A model generated the notes under the pieces. It did not search any database. It saw only the letters and a program-made list of their open reading frames with translations, and was not told where the DNA came from. Shown piece by piece: positions 21,618 to 33,190 of a DNA stretch of 64,000 nt. Positions within the stretch are counted from its first letter, which is position 1. Each line of letters starts with the position of its first letter. A program made the position numbers and the translations under genes. The stretch is from assembly GCA_047967505.1 (NCBI GenBank), contig CM106538.1. One strand, 5' to 3'. The DNA comes from Dipteris shenzhenensis. Taxonomy: Eukaryota > Polypodiophyta > Polypodiopsida > Gleicheniales.

Positions 21618-22245
21618 AAGAAGCAGTGGCAGTGAATTGGAGCCAAGTGGAAAGGTCATAGGAAAAAAAGGGCAAAAGAAACCATCAGGCTTGGTGGAAT
21701 ATGAAAAATACTACCCATTCGGGTTGCATGCAACATTTCCAATTCCAGTTGCAAGATGTCAAAAAGCTCCTCCAAGCTATGTATATAGAGGGTTGAACAA
21801 AGAGCATGTGGAGAAGCTTGCTGCAGACTTCAGTTATAACTCTAGGCCTCCTGCTGCTGTAGCGGATTTAATGCCTTTCAATCCTGAAACAAAGCAACCC
21901 CTAGAAAGGGTAGATAAAAAGGATTTAACCAAGTGCCACTATTGGATACTATCTAAACAACATTCAATATATGCTGCTAAAATATTCACATCTAATGATT
22001 ATAACAGCACGGCCCAAAGAAAGAACTACTACCGCACCCGTCAGGCGAGGATTGTAGTGAATTGTCCCGCATGCTTTTGTGTGGAGATATCAAAGATGGC
22101 AAACCTGGAGTCTCAAAATATCTTGAGACAATCTCCATACATTGATATACTTAAGCAGGTGAGGGGACAATGGATTCTCTTTAACAAACCCAAGAAAGCA
22201 CAACAAGGGCTTGCAAAAGGACATCCAGATCGTGAGAATTGGGAT
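21618..22245 (+). pseudogene. Gene A, ParB-like domain exon
   Basis: About 210 codons, open throughout, ending at a good donor (GGGAT|GTAAGT). Numbered from 21613: VYRGLNKEHVEKLAADF (about 57-73), then CHYWILSKQHSIYAAKIF (about 108-125), then RTRQARIVV. This order (a targeting helix, then a 'GQHx..AA' turn, then a beta strand) is that of ParB/sulfiredoxin-type domains, where the motif is DGQHR or GQHS. Here a Lys replaces the Gly. The ParB fold binds nucleotide or cuts DNA in known members; which applies here cannot be read from the sequence. Gene B carries a second version (DGQHW). Call of ParB-like is moderate. Confidence 0.5.
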
Positions 22246-22330
22246 GTAAGTACATATTTTAATTATAAATCATTTTTTACAAGAATGTTTTCTTAATTAT
22301 TGCATTCTAATGGATTCATATATCTTGTAG

Positions 22331-23253
22331 GCTTTCATTGACACTGGCAAGGTAACATTGGGCAATAGCTTTGCCACGAAGGATGTACATATGATAATTA
22401 CAAGCGATGCCATTTATGATGGTTGGATCTCCATCCTTGAGGATTACATTGCAGGCAAATATTCACAAGATGGAAAATGCCGTAGGCAACCCACAGTCTC
22501 AATGTTTAGATGTTTGCGTGGATTGAGTGATGATCAAATTGGTCAAATTCAAAATGACATTAAGGAAGGTAGAGTAGTCATAACTAAAACAAAGACTGAT
22601 GCCATGATTCTTGATATTGAAGGATGAGCTATGCAGATCAAGAGAGATGCTGCACTACAAGAAGAACTTTATATGTTTATATCGGCAGAACAGCCTTCTT
22701 TAATGTTAAAAAATTGGAATGAGTCCCTACAAAATTTGATATAGATTGTGGTGATTCTATTTTGCTTCATGAGTTATTGCCATACCTACAGATGCTAGAT
22801 GATGCAGTGGATGTGCACAGTGCCATCTCTTCTAACAGATTTGGTCAAGCTCCGATTGTCGAAGGGCATGATATGTTCTATTATTTTCAACCAGTGATCC
22901 TTGAATTTAAAGAAAAAAACAAAGAAGTGCTTGAAAGGATGAATGTCAAATCTCATATGTCTACTCGTAGTTCAAAAAAAGACACAGAGAAAAGTATTGC
23001 TTCACCTATAACCAAAACTAGAGTGAGAGGGACTTGTCCTACTACAAGAAGTATGGTGCATGCTCAACATGTTACATTGAATGAAGAGGAAGAATGCATG
23101 CTAGGAAAAATTACCAAAATGGGGCCGTTGAAAGATAGTGAGGCAAAACGCTTTGCTATGGTTCTTGGATGCAAGGAAAGGGGAATCACTGCTGATGCTG
23201 CAAGGGCATTCTTAGCCAACTTGATTCAATTTTATTGCATAGATAACCCTTAG
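22331..23253 (+). pseudogene. Gene A, linker exon(s) between ParB-like and SET parts
   Basis: The exon begins after a TATCTTGTAG acceptor at 22330 and reads AFIDTGKVTLGNSFATKDVH onward to a TGA at 22625-22627 (CGA after reversal). It continues in frame as AMQIKRDAALQEELYMF, then shifts by one base near 22740. From there ILLHELLPYLQMLDDAVDV runs to a TAG at 23251. A basic Ser/Thr/Arg-rich stretch lies near 22960-23060. No known domain is recognised. Damage is limited to one transition stop and one indel. Confidence 0.5.
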
Positions 23254-23500
23254 TGAATCTGGGTGATCTTGTTAATTAGAGTTACAAACACAAATGCTCA
23301 GCTAAAACATTTGTACCTACATTTTGATTTATATTTGGACACTATTTGGTTAGATTCGATTTGCAAAACATTATGTTTCAATTTGTTTTGTGAAAGAATT
23401 AATAGACATTGAGTTAGTACCTTGTGGCAAAAATGCTTTGTGCTTTATGATGTGAGTTTGTATTCCTCCACTAGAAGAATGATTCTTTGATTTTAAACAT

Positions 23501-24058
23501 ATGATAGGTGTTGCAGATTGTCCTAAAAAGTTGAAGAGCTATCTTATTACAAATTTTGATCCTACATCCAATGGTTTATGGAAACATGAATTGCCCATAC
23601 CCATTGAGCATGTGTTCGAAATGAATGGCATCCATTATGAAGTAAAGAAATCAACAATACCTGGGGCAGGATATGGTCTTTTTGTACATACGAGCATCAA
23701 GAAGAAACAAGATTTGATGGTATATAATGGTCCAAAATATGATTATGATACTTGGAGATCTCTCCTCAAGTTTTTCCCAAGGATGAAGACTTATGGAATG
23801 TTTGAAGATCCATTCATTGAGCCATTGACAGATGTGAAATGTATTGTGGGAGATGTATTGTATGGAAACATTGCTGGACATATAAATAGCTCAATGTATT
23901 ATAAAGAAAGAATAAATGTTATATTTGTATACATCCCTAAGCTACCACCTTGGGCTCAAAAGTCACAAGAAGATTTGAGTGCCCATGGCTACATTACTGT
24001 GCAAACCATAAAGGATATCTCCTTTGGAGATGAGCTACTTTGTGAGTATGAATACTAG
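23501..24058 (+). CDS. Gene A, SET domain exon (lysine methyltransferase-like)
   Basis: SET domains transfer methyl groups from S-adenosylmethionine to lysines, often in histones. Motifs, numbered from 23501: IPGAGYGLFV (about 53-62, the G-x-G-x-G-L-F SAM loop), GDVLYGNIAGHINSS (about 117-131, matching the N-H-S-C knot although the Cys is replaced) and ITVQTIKDISFGDELLCEYEY (about 165-185, the G-E-E-L..D-Y end). The frame is open for 185 codons. No post-SET Cys cluster follows. The true start is probably upstream by splicing, since the 250 bp between 23254 and 23500 look like an intron, so the first codons are uncertain. Loss of the usual NHSC residues makes activity doubtful. Strand, order and spacing tie it to the ParB-like exons. 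Confidence 0.68.
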   Translation: MIGVADCPKKLKSYLITNFDPTSNGLWKHELPIPIEHVFEMNGIHYEVKKSTIPGAGYGLFVHTSIKKKQDLMVYNGPKYDYDTWRSLLKFFPRMKTYGMFEDPFIEPLTDVKCIVGDVLYGNIAGHINSSMYYKERINVIFVYIPKLPPWAQKSQEDLSAHGYITVQTIKDISFGDELLCEYEY

Positions 24059-24250
24059 TATGGAATTGTTAATGATTATGTTAAACGATGTGATGCAAAA
24101 TTTAGTTGCAAATTTGGCTATGTGTCAATGGCTTTGATTATATTTAGCACGAGAAAGAAATTAAAAAAAAGGTTTTTATCAAGACCATGTCTCTGAGTTT
24201 CATGAGCTCTATTGTGATGGAGAGTTTCACAAGCTCTATTGTGATGGAAC

Positions 24251-24495
24251 GGTGTTTTTGAACACCACATTTACATGATGGATGTCAAAGCTCTACCATA
24301 ATCCTATTGCATATGTCAATAGTGCAATTTATCAACATAGAAACATATGCATATGGCATTAATTTGATACATCTAATATACCAAATAAAAACTGACAGTT
24401 GTTGCAAGTTTAATTTTGTTTTTGAACACAAATTTATATGATGGATGTCAAAGCTCTATAACAATCCTATTGCATATATCAATACTGCAATTTAA
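24251..24495 (+). repeat. GGTGTTTTTGAACACC hairpin and ~80-bp repeat pair after gene A
   Basis: The hairpin is at 24251-24266, 192 bp past the gene A stop and identical, in sense, to that after the DUF7869 ORF (4200-4215). It begins an ~80-bp segment (TGATGGATGTCAAAGCTCTA and so on) that is repeated with changes at about 24417-24495; the second copy lacks the closing arm. A 27-bp tandem duplication (GAGCTCTATTGTGATGG) lies just before it at about 24200-24250. The rest of 24.1-24.9 kb shows nothing. Confidence 0.7.
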
Positions 24496-24939
24496 TTTAA
24501 TCCAATGAATCTTCCTAACGCAACATCTATAAATTGGCTTTTGTTTGTGGTTTTGATGTATATGAAACAACAAACATCTTTCTTTGACTAGCAAATCAAC
24601 AAATGTTTTGGCCATGGGACCATGTTCACATCTATTAAGGCCTTTTGCCATAGCAACATATGGAAGCTTGTTGCTTGGGTTCTAGGAATTGGGAAAGTAT
24701 TGTGCATGGTCTAGTCTCCCCCAACATAACTGAAACTTGGGTCCTCAATGGAGCTAATGTTTCAATAAAAAATATCAAAATTTACTTTTGAAGTGACTAT
24801 ATTTTATTTCGTGGGAATTGGGATTTTCCCAAATTCTCTAATATAGTGTTTCATCCTCAATCCTGATTGGATTAACCAAAGTGAGGTGTGGCTTGGTTGT
24901 TGCCCATTGGGATTATAGGTGGAGGATGAATATGCACGA

Positions 24940-25519
24940 GTAGGATATGATGAGATAAGATGACCTCGCTTTCAACTTGCTCCTCAGCTAGGTTAATAGT
25001 ATGCTCCTTAAGCTCGAGGTCTAGGTTTATGTCATCTCCTCCACCACTTGTTGATGGTCCGGACCTACTCCACTACTTGTTGATGCAGAAGGACCCTCGG
25101 GTTGCTTGCTAGCATCCTCATCAAACTTGCTAGTTACAAGGAGAACGGTAAGGGCTACATCTTTCTTAATCAAATGAATTGGGGAGAGGAATCATTCCCA
25201 ATGGGAATACCATACTCATAGAAAGAGATAGGGACATTATCCATGGCCCTACCTTGTGTCTTCTTGAAGTTAGCACTCTGGACAAAAGAGCTCAAAATAT
25301 CCAATGAAACCCATTGGTGAGGGAAGTTAGCAATCACGACAGATTGCCCATGATAAGTATATCAAAAAACTTAAGAGAGGGATTATCAGCAGGAAGGAGA
25401 GCTCTCAAGTGAGACTCAAGATGGAATGCCTTGCAGAAGATATGATAAACGTGATCTGAAGAGGCATGGGAATCAATGGATGAAATCCACTAGTCAAAAG
25501 CCTCTCTAGGGGAAGCCAT
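24940..25519 (-). pseudogene. Unrecognised coding relic
   Basis: From an ATG at 25519 (minus strand) the frame reads MASPREAFD, a TAG (CAG after reversal), then WISSIDSHASSDHVYHIFCK and LPADNPSLKFFDILIMGN. It then changes frame to VVIANFPHQWVSLDILSSFV and ends in an acidic, Ser-rich tail with several stops. The composition is that of a decayed coding region. I do not recognise the family. Confidence 0.4.
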
Positions 25520-25700
25520 GAGTGTAGGAGGATGCTCGGGAAGACGAAAGAGGAGGCTATGGAATGCAAGGTTACTCAAGAGTGGGAAACTGAAAATGTG
25601 AAAATGATCTTAGAAGTGTAGTTTATAAAATGGGCATTGCCCTTAAAAATGCTTTTAATTATAATATTTTTATACTTATTGTTTTTACTTTGGAAAGTGT

Positions 25701-25734
25701 TTCTCTCTCTCTCTCTCTCTCTCTCATTGGCCTT

Positions 25735-25793
<59 letters not shown>

Positions 25794-25865
25794 TCATAGA
25801 CCCGCAAGATCTTCCGAGGATGTTAATATATCTTTCTTTCTTTCCCTCCCTTTGTGTCCCTCATT

Positions 25866-25917
<52 letters not shown>

Positions 25918-25981
25918 CCTCAATCTCTCTCTATCTCTTTCCCTCCCTTTGTGTCCCTATTTGCTCTCTCTCTCTCTCTCT
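25701..25981. repeat. (CT)n microsatellite tracts
   Basis: Three tracts of CT (about 25701-25795, 25868-25915 and 25965-25981) are separated by near-identical spacers containing CCCTCCCTTTGTGTCCCT. Leu-Ser 'proteins' read through them are artefacts. The LINE begins just after. Confidence 0.95.
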
Positions 25982-26023
25982 TCAGACATCAACGCGAGGA
26001 CATCAGACAGACAGGCATAGATT

Positions 26024-27589
26024 TTGGACTTTGCTGAGGATCCAGTCTTAGTTCCAGCTGCCCCAGATGAGAGTTTTTCACGCTTATCTTCAGATAGAGG
26101 GGTAGAGGTGACAGATCAGGGACATCGCCTATTGGAGCTTCTCTCATCGCACGGCATGGTCATTTATAATGGACTTCGACAGTGGCCGCATTCATCCATA
26201 GCCACATGTTTTCCCTTCGCGGGTGGTGGTACGAGCGTCATTGATTACGTTTTGGGTCCCCCGACTTTAATCCCTTTTGTACATAACCTCACAGTCGACC
26301 CTTTTATGCCTTCAGTCGATCATGCACGTCTGCACTTTATTCTTACCCAGATTCCTCATGCCCCCCCTTCTAGACATCATGAGCGTCAGCCATACTATGA
26401 GGTTCATTTTGACCACTAGTTTGATGATATTTATAGCCAGCACCTGAGTGGTCTTCTCCGTCCGCACCTTCTCGATGCCCTACCCTCCACACAGGATCGG
26501 TGGGACCTTGTACATACCTCCATCATCTCGGCAGCCCACAAGTCCTTCCCCGTCACTTGCCACACATCTAGTCCTCCACCAGTCGGTCTTGTGCCTTGTA
26601 ATGGATGGTATGATGAGGAGTGTAAAGGACTCCGCAGGAAGCTTCGCCTTGAGACACAGGATAAGTCTCCCCTCCTCATTGAGACCAAGAAGAGTTACAA
26701 GCATTTGGTGCGATGCAAAAAGTGCCAATTTCTAGCTCGGAATGAGGAGGAGCTGAGAAGTTTACTTTTCAGCTGTGATTCCAAGGAATTCTGGAAGAAA
26801 TTCCTTCGCTTGAAATCTCAAACTCCTCTTACAGACCCGCAGGTTTGGCTTGCCTATACTTCCACTTTATATGATATTCCAGACCAGCCACAGATCGACT
26901 TATCCCATGTGCCTAGACCCACCTCCTCTGCCTTATTCTCATCCAATAGTGTCCAAGCAGCAGCTCATCGTTTGAAGACTGGGAGAGCTAAGGACCATGA
27001 TGGATTGCAAGCAGAGTATGTAATTCATGGGATTGATGCCTTAGCTACAGTCCTCTCCCATCTTTTTAACGAGTCCATTTGTATAGGTCTTCCACCTAGT
27101 TGGCTAGAAAATACTATAGTACCCATACACAAGTCGGGGGATCCTTTGGAGGCGTCGAACTACAGGACCATTATGATTGGCCATGTCATGGCCAAGATTT
27201 ATGCGACCATTCTCCACAGCTTTTGTCAGGACAGAGGGTTGTCTGTAAACCTTGGGAAGACCAAAGTCATGGTCTTCAACACGTCATACCAGGTTTATAG
27301 GAGAGGTGAGTTCTCTTTCACATTTGATGGGCAGGAGGTGGAGCTAGTCAGGGAGTATACATATTTGGGTGCCACATTTAGAGGTCCAGTCTTCACCATG
27401 ACGCATGCAACACGAGATAGGATCAGTAGAGGGTATGCCGCCTTGGCTCTTCTCGAGAGGCAGTGTGCACAGTCACATTTTCAGCATCCCGACACGAAGT
27501 CCTTACTTTTCGATATGCTGGTGAGACCTGCAGTCATGTATGCTAGCCCCTTTTGGGCAGGAGATCTCAGTGTTGCAGATTGGAGATGA
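26024..27589 (+). pseudogene. LINE ORF: endonuclease end and reverse transcriptase with core deleted
   Basis: One frame, broken by TAG 26417-26419 (CAG after reversal), ends at TGA 27587-27589 (CGA after reversal) and continues past it. Endonuclease wording: GGTSVIDYVL..., then VDHARL (about 26220-26335). Reverse transcriptase motifs 0-2 follow: WYDEECKGLRRKLR, GRAKDHDGLQAEY, LENTIVPIHKSGDPLEASNY. At about 27222-27232 the sequence jumps from KIYATILHS to the post-catalytic GLSVNLGKTKVMVFN. The A, B and C motifs (including Y-A-D-D), about 150-200 residues, are missing. The product could not reverse transcribe. From 27240 on, YTYLGATFRG is the usual connection segment. Confidence 0.82.
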
Positions 27590-28577
27590 GTAGAGAGGTT
27601 ACAGATCATTATGTTCTCCAGATTGATCAGAGCGAAGCCCACGGTACCGCATCAGATTACGTTCGCAGAGTTCGGAGCTACACCCCTAGTGCTAGATGCA
27701 GCATTTCAGTCAGTTACATACTTGCATAGGATCAGGGTGCTCGGAGACTCAGCAGCAGGCAGAGCACGATTACCGTGGCTAGCACTGACATCCTCGCAGA
27801 TGTTAGTGGAGAGAGGTCATACTTTTTGTTGGTACCACACACTCTCCACATGGCTCACCTCGCTGGGCTTGGATATGGATAGGCTGCCACCATTTCGATA
27901 CAGCATAGATGCCCCTTGCCTCCCTCTCACTCGACATGAGCTTAGCCAGGTTATCAGGGCAGATTTGTTGCACCTACACACGTTTCGCACTTGGGTTCAT
28001 CCCACGGAGCTTTCTACGAAGATGGCCACATATCGTGACCATTTTCTCAGGATTTCAGAGGATGGCTTCATCATATCCCCAGGATATATCGGCGTTCATA
28101 TGTCGCACTCACTCAGGATTGCCTTGGGCCAGCTCAGGGTATCCAGCTCAGGGTATCTTCCCACAGATTAGACGTTGAGGCCGGCAGGATGCGTCGTACA
28201 GCTACCGGACATAGACCCAGGCGAGAGACTAGGATATGCCCTTGTTGCACTATGGGGGAGGTGGAGACGGAGGAGCACTTTGTTTGCAGATGCCCTTTAT
28301 ATTATGAGATCCGTGGCAGATTTCATTGTTTATTTGGGCACGGATTTGGACCTCTCTTTCGGATTATGGAGTATGAGGATCAGTATTGCTTAGCGTTGTT
28401 CATCAGGGAGATCACCAGATACAGAGAGAGATTCCTCAGAGAGCACCGTCGCATCCCTGCCAGAGACCTGGTTATTCATGAGGAGCAGGACGAGGCGCAG
28501 GACCATGAGCACAGAGATAGCCCATCTTGCCAGAGAGCACCGATGGTTCCACCCCGAGGATGTACATATGACATGAT
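27590..28577 (+). pseudogene. LINE ORF, C-terminal part with zinc finger
   Basis: After the TGA at 27587 the frame reads on (VERLQIIMFSRLIRAKP) to 28156, where a 14-bp tandem duplication (28129-28142 / 28143-28156) shifts it. Removing the duplication restores a single frame into RRTATGHRPRRETRICPCC. CPCC...E-H-F-V-C-R-C (about 28216-28290) is the usual C-terminal zinc finger (zf-RVT type). The frame meets copia-2 at 28578 and picks up again at 34063. Confidence 0.8.
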
Positions 28578-28877
28578 TGTAAAGAATAAGGGAGAGAGAT
28601 AGGAGACTCAAGTTCAGCTTTCTTCACAACACACAAAAGAGAGAGGACACAAGGTTGGAGGGTGAAGCCTTTCTTAACTTTTTGCACACAAACAACAATA
28701 CAATAGAAGAGGGAAATACCCTATATGTCAAAACCTAGAATACGTGGTTCATATGTGAACCCAAACCAAAAACATACGTGGTAGTCTAACTACACCACGA
28801 GTACAACTAACATAGGCAGTGACATAAATGATAGTCATCCAGGAGATATATCGGGGGTAGAGCTTGATATCTCAACA
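28578..28877 (-). repeat. copia-2 3' LTR
   Basis: 300 bp. On the plus strand it starts TGTAAAGAATAAG and ends GATATCTCAACA. The target duplication ATGAT precedes it. Confidence 0.92.
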
Positions 28878-28899
28878 CTCCCCCTCAAGCTCAAATCCA

Positions 28900-30650
28900 T
28901 CTCATGTACACCAAGCAAGCTCCTAAATCTGCGAAGCTTCTCGGTACCCAATGCCTTCATAAAAATATCAGCCACCTGCTCCTCAGTGCTGACATAGACA
29001 TGCTGACATAGACAAGATCAATCTCACTAGCTAGAACCTTCTCTCTCACAAAGTGATAATGCACCTCAATGTGCTTTGTTCTAGCATGATAAACTGGGTT
29101 ATTAGCAAGCATGATGCTGCTAATGTTGTCACAATGAATGACAACTGCTGCATGAATTGACTGTCCCATATCTGCAAGTAGCTTCCGTAACCAAGCTACC
29201 TCACATGCAGCCATTGCTGCACCCCTGTACTCAGCCTCTGTGCTCGACAAGGCAACTGTTGGCTGCTTCTTGCTGCTCCAACTGATGGCACCACTCCCAA
29301 GGGAAAACATAAAACCACTAGTAGATCTCCTGTCTGAGACACTACCAGCCCAGTCAGCATCTGTGTATCCATGTACCTGTAATGCACACCCAGCTTCATA
29401 AAACAGTCCATAATGCAATGTGGACTTCACATACCGCAGTATGCGCCTAGCTGCATCCAAATGTGGCTTCCTCGGTGCCTGCATAAACTGACTCACCAGC
29501 CCCACAGCATAGCTCAAATCTGGTCTGGTTATAGTCATGTAAATCAAGCTACCTACTATGCGCCTGTACATAGTAATATCTTCAAGAAGCTCACCTGTCT
29601 CTGCATTGAGCTTCACATTCTGCTCCAATGGAACAGAAATAGGCTTACAGCCTGTCATCCCATATTTGGACAGCATGTCCAAACCGTATTGCCTTTGCAA
29701 CAGCCATATCCCACTCGGGGATCTAATAACCTCAATGCCCAAGAAGTAACGCAGCTCTCCCAAATCCTTCATCTCAAATTTCTGCTTCAACAGCAGCTTC
29801 ACTTCATTAATATCTGCATCACTATCACCTGTAATAATCAAGTCATCAACATAGATGACTATAAGCACAATCCCTCTGTTTGTCCTTTTCACATAAAGTG
29901 AAAAATCTGAATTGGAAATCTGAAATCCAATAGTGACAAGATATTGCCCTATCTTGTCTGACCATGCCCTCGGCGCCTGTTTTAAGCCATACAAGGCTTT
30001 GTGCAACCTGCATACAAAATCGGGGTGTGAATTATCCTCATAACCTTCTGGCTGCATCATATAAACCTCTTCCTGCAAATCACCATGCAAGAAGGCATTT
30101 TTCACATCCATCTGATGCAAAGACCATCCCTTTGCAGCAGCCATAGCAATTACTGCTCTCACGGTTGCCATCCTTGCAACTGGGCTGAAAGTTTCCTCAT
30201 AGTCAATTCCATATGTCTGTGCAAAACCTTTGGCAACCAATCTTGCCTTGTACCTGCTAACAGACCCATCAGCATTGTGCTTTACTTTGTAAACCCACTT
30301 GCAGCCAATAGCCTTCTTATCATGAGGCAAAGGCATCAAATCCCAAGTGTGGTTTGCATCCAAGGCAGCCATCTCTTCATCCATAGCTGCTTCCCAATTT
30401 TTATGCCCTGCTGCATCCTCAAAACATGTGGGCTCTGGCTCCTCTAGAACCTTGACCATATAAGCATAGTGATGTGCTGTATACCCATCATATCTCAGCC
30501 TGTCAACTGGATACTTAATACGAGTGGACCTCCGTACAACTGGATCAGTTGCAGGAGTCTTTAAATCATGCCTGCTTTTCCTTGCACCAAGTGTAACAAC
30601 AAAGGAATCCCAAGTTCCTCATCAAGGCTCATTTCAGAGCCGCTTGCCTC
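28900..30650 (-). pseudogene. copia-2 pol: reverse transcriptase and RNase H
   Basis: The long open part starts at 30459 with the copia reverse transcriptase entry (KNWEAAMDEEMAALDANHTW). It continues through KARLVAKGFAQTYGIDY, MDVKNAFLHGDL, YVDDLIITG (catalytic Y-V-D-D) and RNase H (GYTDADWAGS, ALSSTEAEY). A 14-bp exact tandem duplication (28987-29000 / 29001-29014) shifts the frame near the end; removing it restores the family's usual last motif. Upstream of 30459, between integrase and reverse transcriptase, two further small indels (30,480-30,700) break the link. Confidence 0.88.
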
Positions 30651-30700
30651 TCCATCAACATGAGAGCTACCAGCAGACACATCAAACACTAGAGCATGGT

Positions 30701-32068
30701 CTACTTTTCTTTTCCCTTATGTGATACCTGCACAACACTATCAGGGCTGCCATGTGACGATTCACTAGATCTCAATCTCCCTGTCCATGCATTAGATCCA
30801 CTAGTAGAGGACTCTCTGGGTCCACTCAAGGCTTGAGATTGCTGCTCTGCATTTATTGCAGCATTCCCATTTCCTGCATCTGCATCTCCTACCATAACAG
30901 TTGGTGCATACCAGCTGCTCATTTCATCAAAAACAACATCTCTGCTCACTTGCATTTTGCGGGTGGAAGGGTTATAACAGCGATACCCTTTCTGGTGCAG
31001 AGCATATCCAATAAAGATGCATTTTTCTGCCTTTGGATCCAGCTTTGTTCTCTTCTCATCAGGAACATGAACATAAGCTATGCAACCAAATACCTTCAAG
31101 TGAGAAATATCTGGTTTTTGGCCTGTATACATTTCTTCAGGCGTCATGCCATGGACAGCTGCAGTGGGGGTTCTGTTCATAATATAAACAGCAGTTGCTA
31201 CTGCTTCAGCCCAAAAATAATCAGGCATGTTTTTCTCATTTAGGATCGCCCGTCCTACTTCTGCAATATGCCTGTTCTTCCTTTCTGCAACCCCATTCTG
31301 CTGAGGGGTAGACCTGCATGAGTACTTCCTTTGAATTTTTTGTTCTTTCAGATATTCACAAAATTCTTCTGAAAAGTACTCTCCCCCTCCATCAGATCTT
31401 AGCACTTTAATATGCACACCTTTCTCTTTTTCAACCATGGCCTTAAAAGCCTTGAAATGGTTGAACACTTCACTTTTGTGCTTCATAAAATAAATCCACA
31501 CCTTCCTAGTGTAGTCATCAATAAACGTCATATAATAATGGCATCCACCAATAGAAGCAGTTTTGGTTGTCCAAACATCTGAATGGATCACTTCCAAAGG
31601 TCTTCTGCTTACCTTAGCATTTTTGGGAAATGCATGTCTGGCCTGCTTACCCATTTGGCATGCTTCACATATCTTTTGCATTCCCTCAACTTTGAATTTA
31701 GGCAAACTTGCAACAATGTTTTTCGTTTGCATAGATTTCAGCCTTTGTATATTCACATGCCCAATGCGCTTGTGCCATATCTCAATATCTGCAATGACAC
31801 CTCTCCCATGCGCAAACATAGCAGCTTTCACCTCAGGCATATCAACATCCAAGGTGAACATTCTGCCATTTTTGTTGCCTTTCGCAACCAAGCGGCACTT
31901 ATTTTTCAAGTCCTCAACAAAGCATCCATCAGGATTAAATCTAACCTGCAGACCTTGCTCAACCATCTGGCCAACTGAAACCAGGTTCTTAGTGATTTTT
32001 GGAACATGAAGTACATCTGCCAAGTACTTCGTTTTGCCATCCTGCATAGCCAATGGCACTTTACCAAC
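30701..32068 (-). pseudogene. copia-2 pol: GAG-pre-integrase and integrase
   Basis: The frame is continuous with gag through one TAG (32069-32071; CAG after reversal). Motifs: IWHKRIGHVNIQRLKSM (pre-integrase), C-E-A-C-Q-M-G-K, then integrase D-D-E wording VIHSDVWTT, LRSDGGGEY and TPQQNGVAERKNR. The end is Ser- and Gly-rich. A TAG at 30701 reflects a frame change in the linker. Confidence 0.87.
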
Positions 32069-32071
32069 CTA

Positions 32072-33190
32072 CGTAATTGGGTGCGCAGTATCATCACCTG
32101 TTTCAACATAACCTGGCTTATCCAAATTTCTAACATCATGAAACCACTCACCATGACTGGTCATGTGGTTAGAGGCACCTGAATCAACATACCAAACATC
32201 ATTGCAAGCTGCAGCATCTCCTGACATGGAGTTAACCATATGCTGCATCACAAAAAGGTGCTCATTTCTGTCGTCACCATGCCCACTTGATGATGCATAG
32301 TTGCTTTGCTGCAACTTCCCACTTTTGATGTCATTCTGCTTTTTATAGCATGTATTCTCCTTGTGTCCAGGCTTTCCACAATAATAGCATTCTGTGCTGC
32401 TATTTACTTGCTGGTTCCTTTGCCATGAACCACGGCCTCTTTGGCTCCCCCTGCCTTTAGAACTACCACGTCCTCCTCCATAGGACTGGTTTTCCTGTTG
32501 TTGCTGTTGGTTCTGATTTCCTGCACGGCCACCAAAACGGCCTCTTCCTCTACCTGTATTCGAGTAGAAAGCAGTCTCTTGAGAAGTTGAGGTGGCTGAA
32601 CCACCATTCCTTTGCTCTTCACTCAGCAAGAGAGCAATAAGTTCGTGAAAATCAGGAAATGTTTCACGGACTCCAATGGATGTCCGAAACTGTGCATAAT
32701 CTTTCCCAAGACCATTCAAGGTCACAGACACTAAGTCCTCATCATCAACAGGTGCTCCAATGGAGGCAAGAGAATCTGCAAGGCCTTTCACCTTCAAGGA
32801 ATACTCATTTATATTCAGATTTTTCCTTTGCACATTGTGCAACTCCTGCTTTAGCTGCATCTTTTGTGCTTTGGTATTTGTGCTATACAGCTTCACCAAT
32901 GTATCCCATGCCTCCTTAGGCGTCTCTACATCCTGTATATGCACAATCATAGAATCTGAAATGCTAACAGACAGCCAATACAAGCATTTTCTGGCTTTTT
33001 CATGCCATTCTTTAAAGGCCTTCAATTCAGCAGGAGTGGGAGCAGTACCCAAAACTGGTTCTGCAGTTTCACCACTGATGTAATCCCAAACTCCCTTTCC
33101 CATAAGGAAGTTTGTCATCCTGAACTTCCATGCTTGGAAGTTGTTCTTGTCAAGCTTCTCACTGACAATGGTAGACAGATTCTCAGACAT
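32072..33190 (-). CDS. gag: copia-2 gag and protease
   Basis: The likely start is the Met at 33190 (MSENLSTIVSEKLDKNNFQA). UBN2-type capsid (WDTLVKLYSTNTKAQKMQLK) is followed by a Gly/Arg/Gln-rich basic stretch, a complete CCHC knuckle (CYYCGKPGHKENTC) and the protease active site WYVDSGASNHMT. The frame is open to the TAG at 32069. Compared with copia-1, this knuckle is intact. Confidence 0.88.

Noticed and set aside
25576-26051. Leu-Ser or Arg-Glu repeat proteins
   Set aside because: Direct translation of (CT)n microsatellite.
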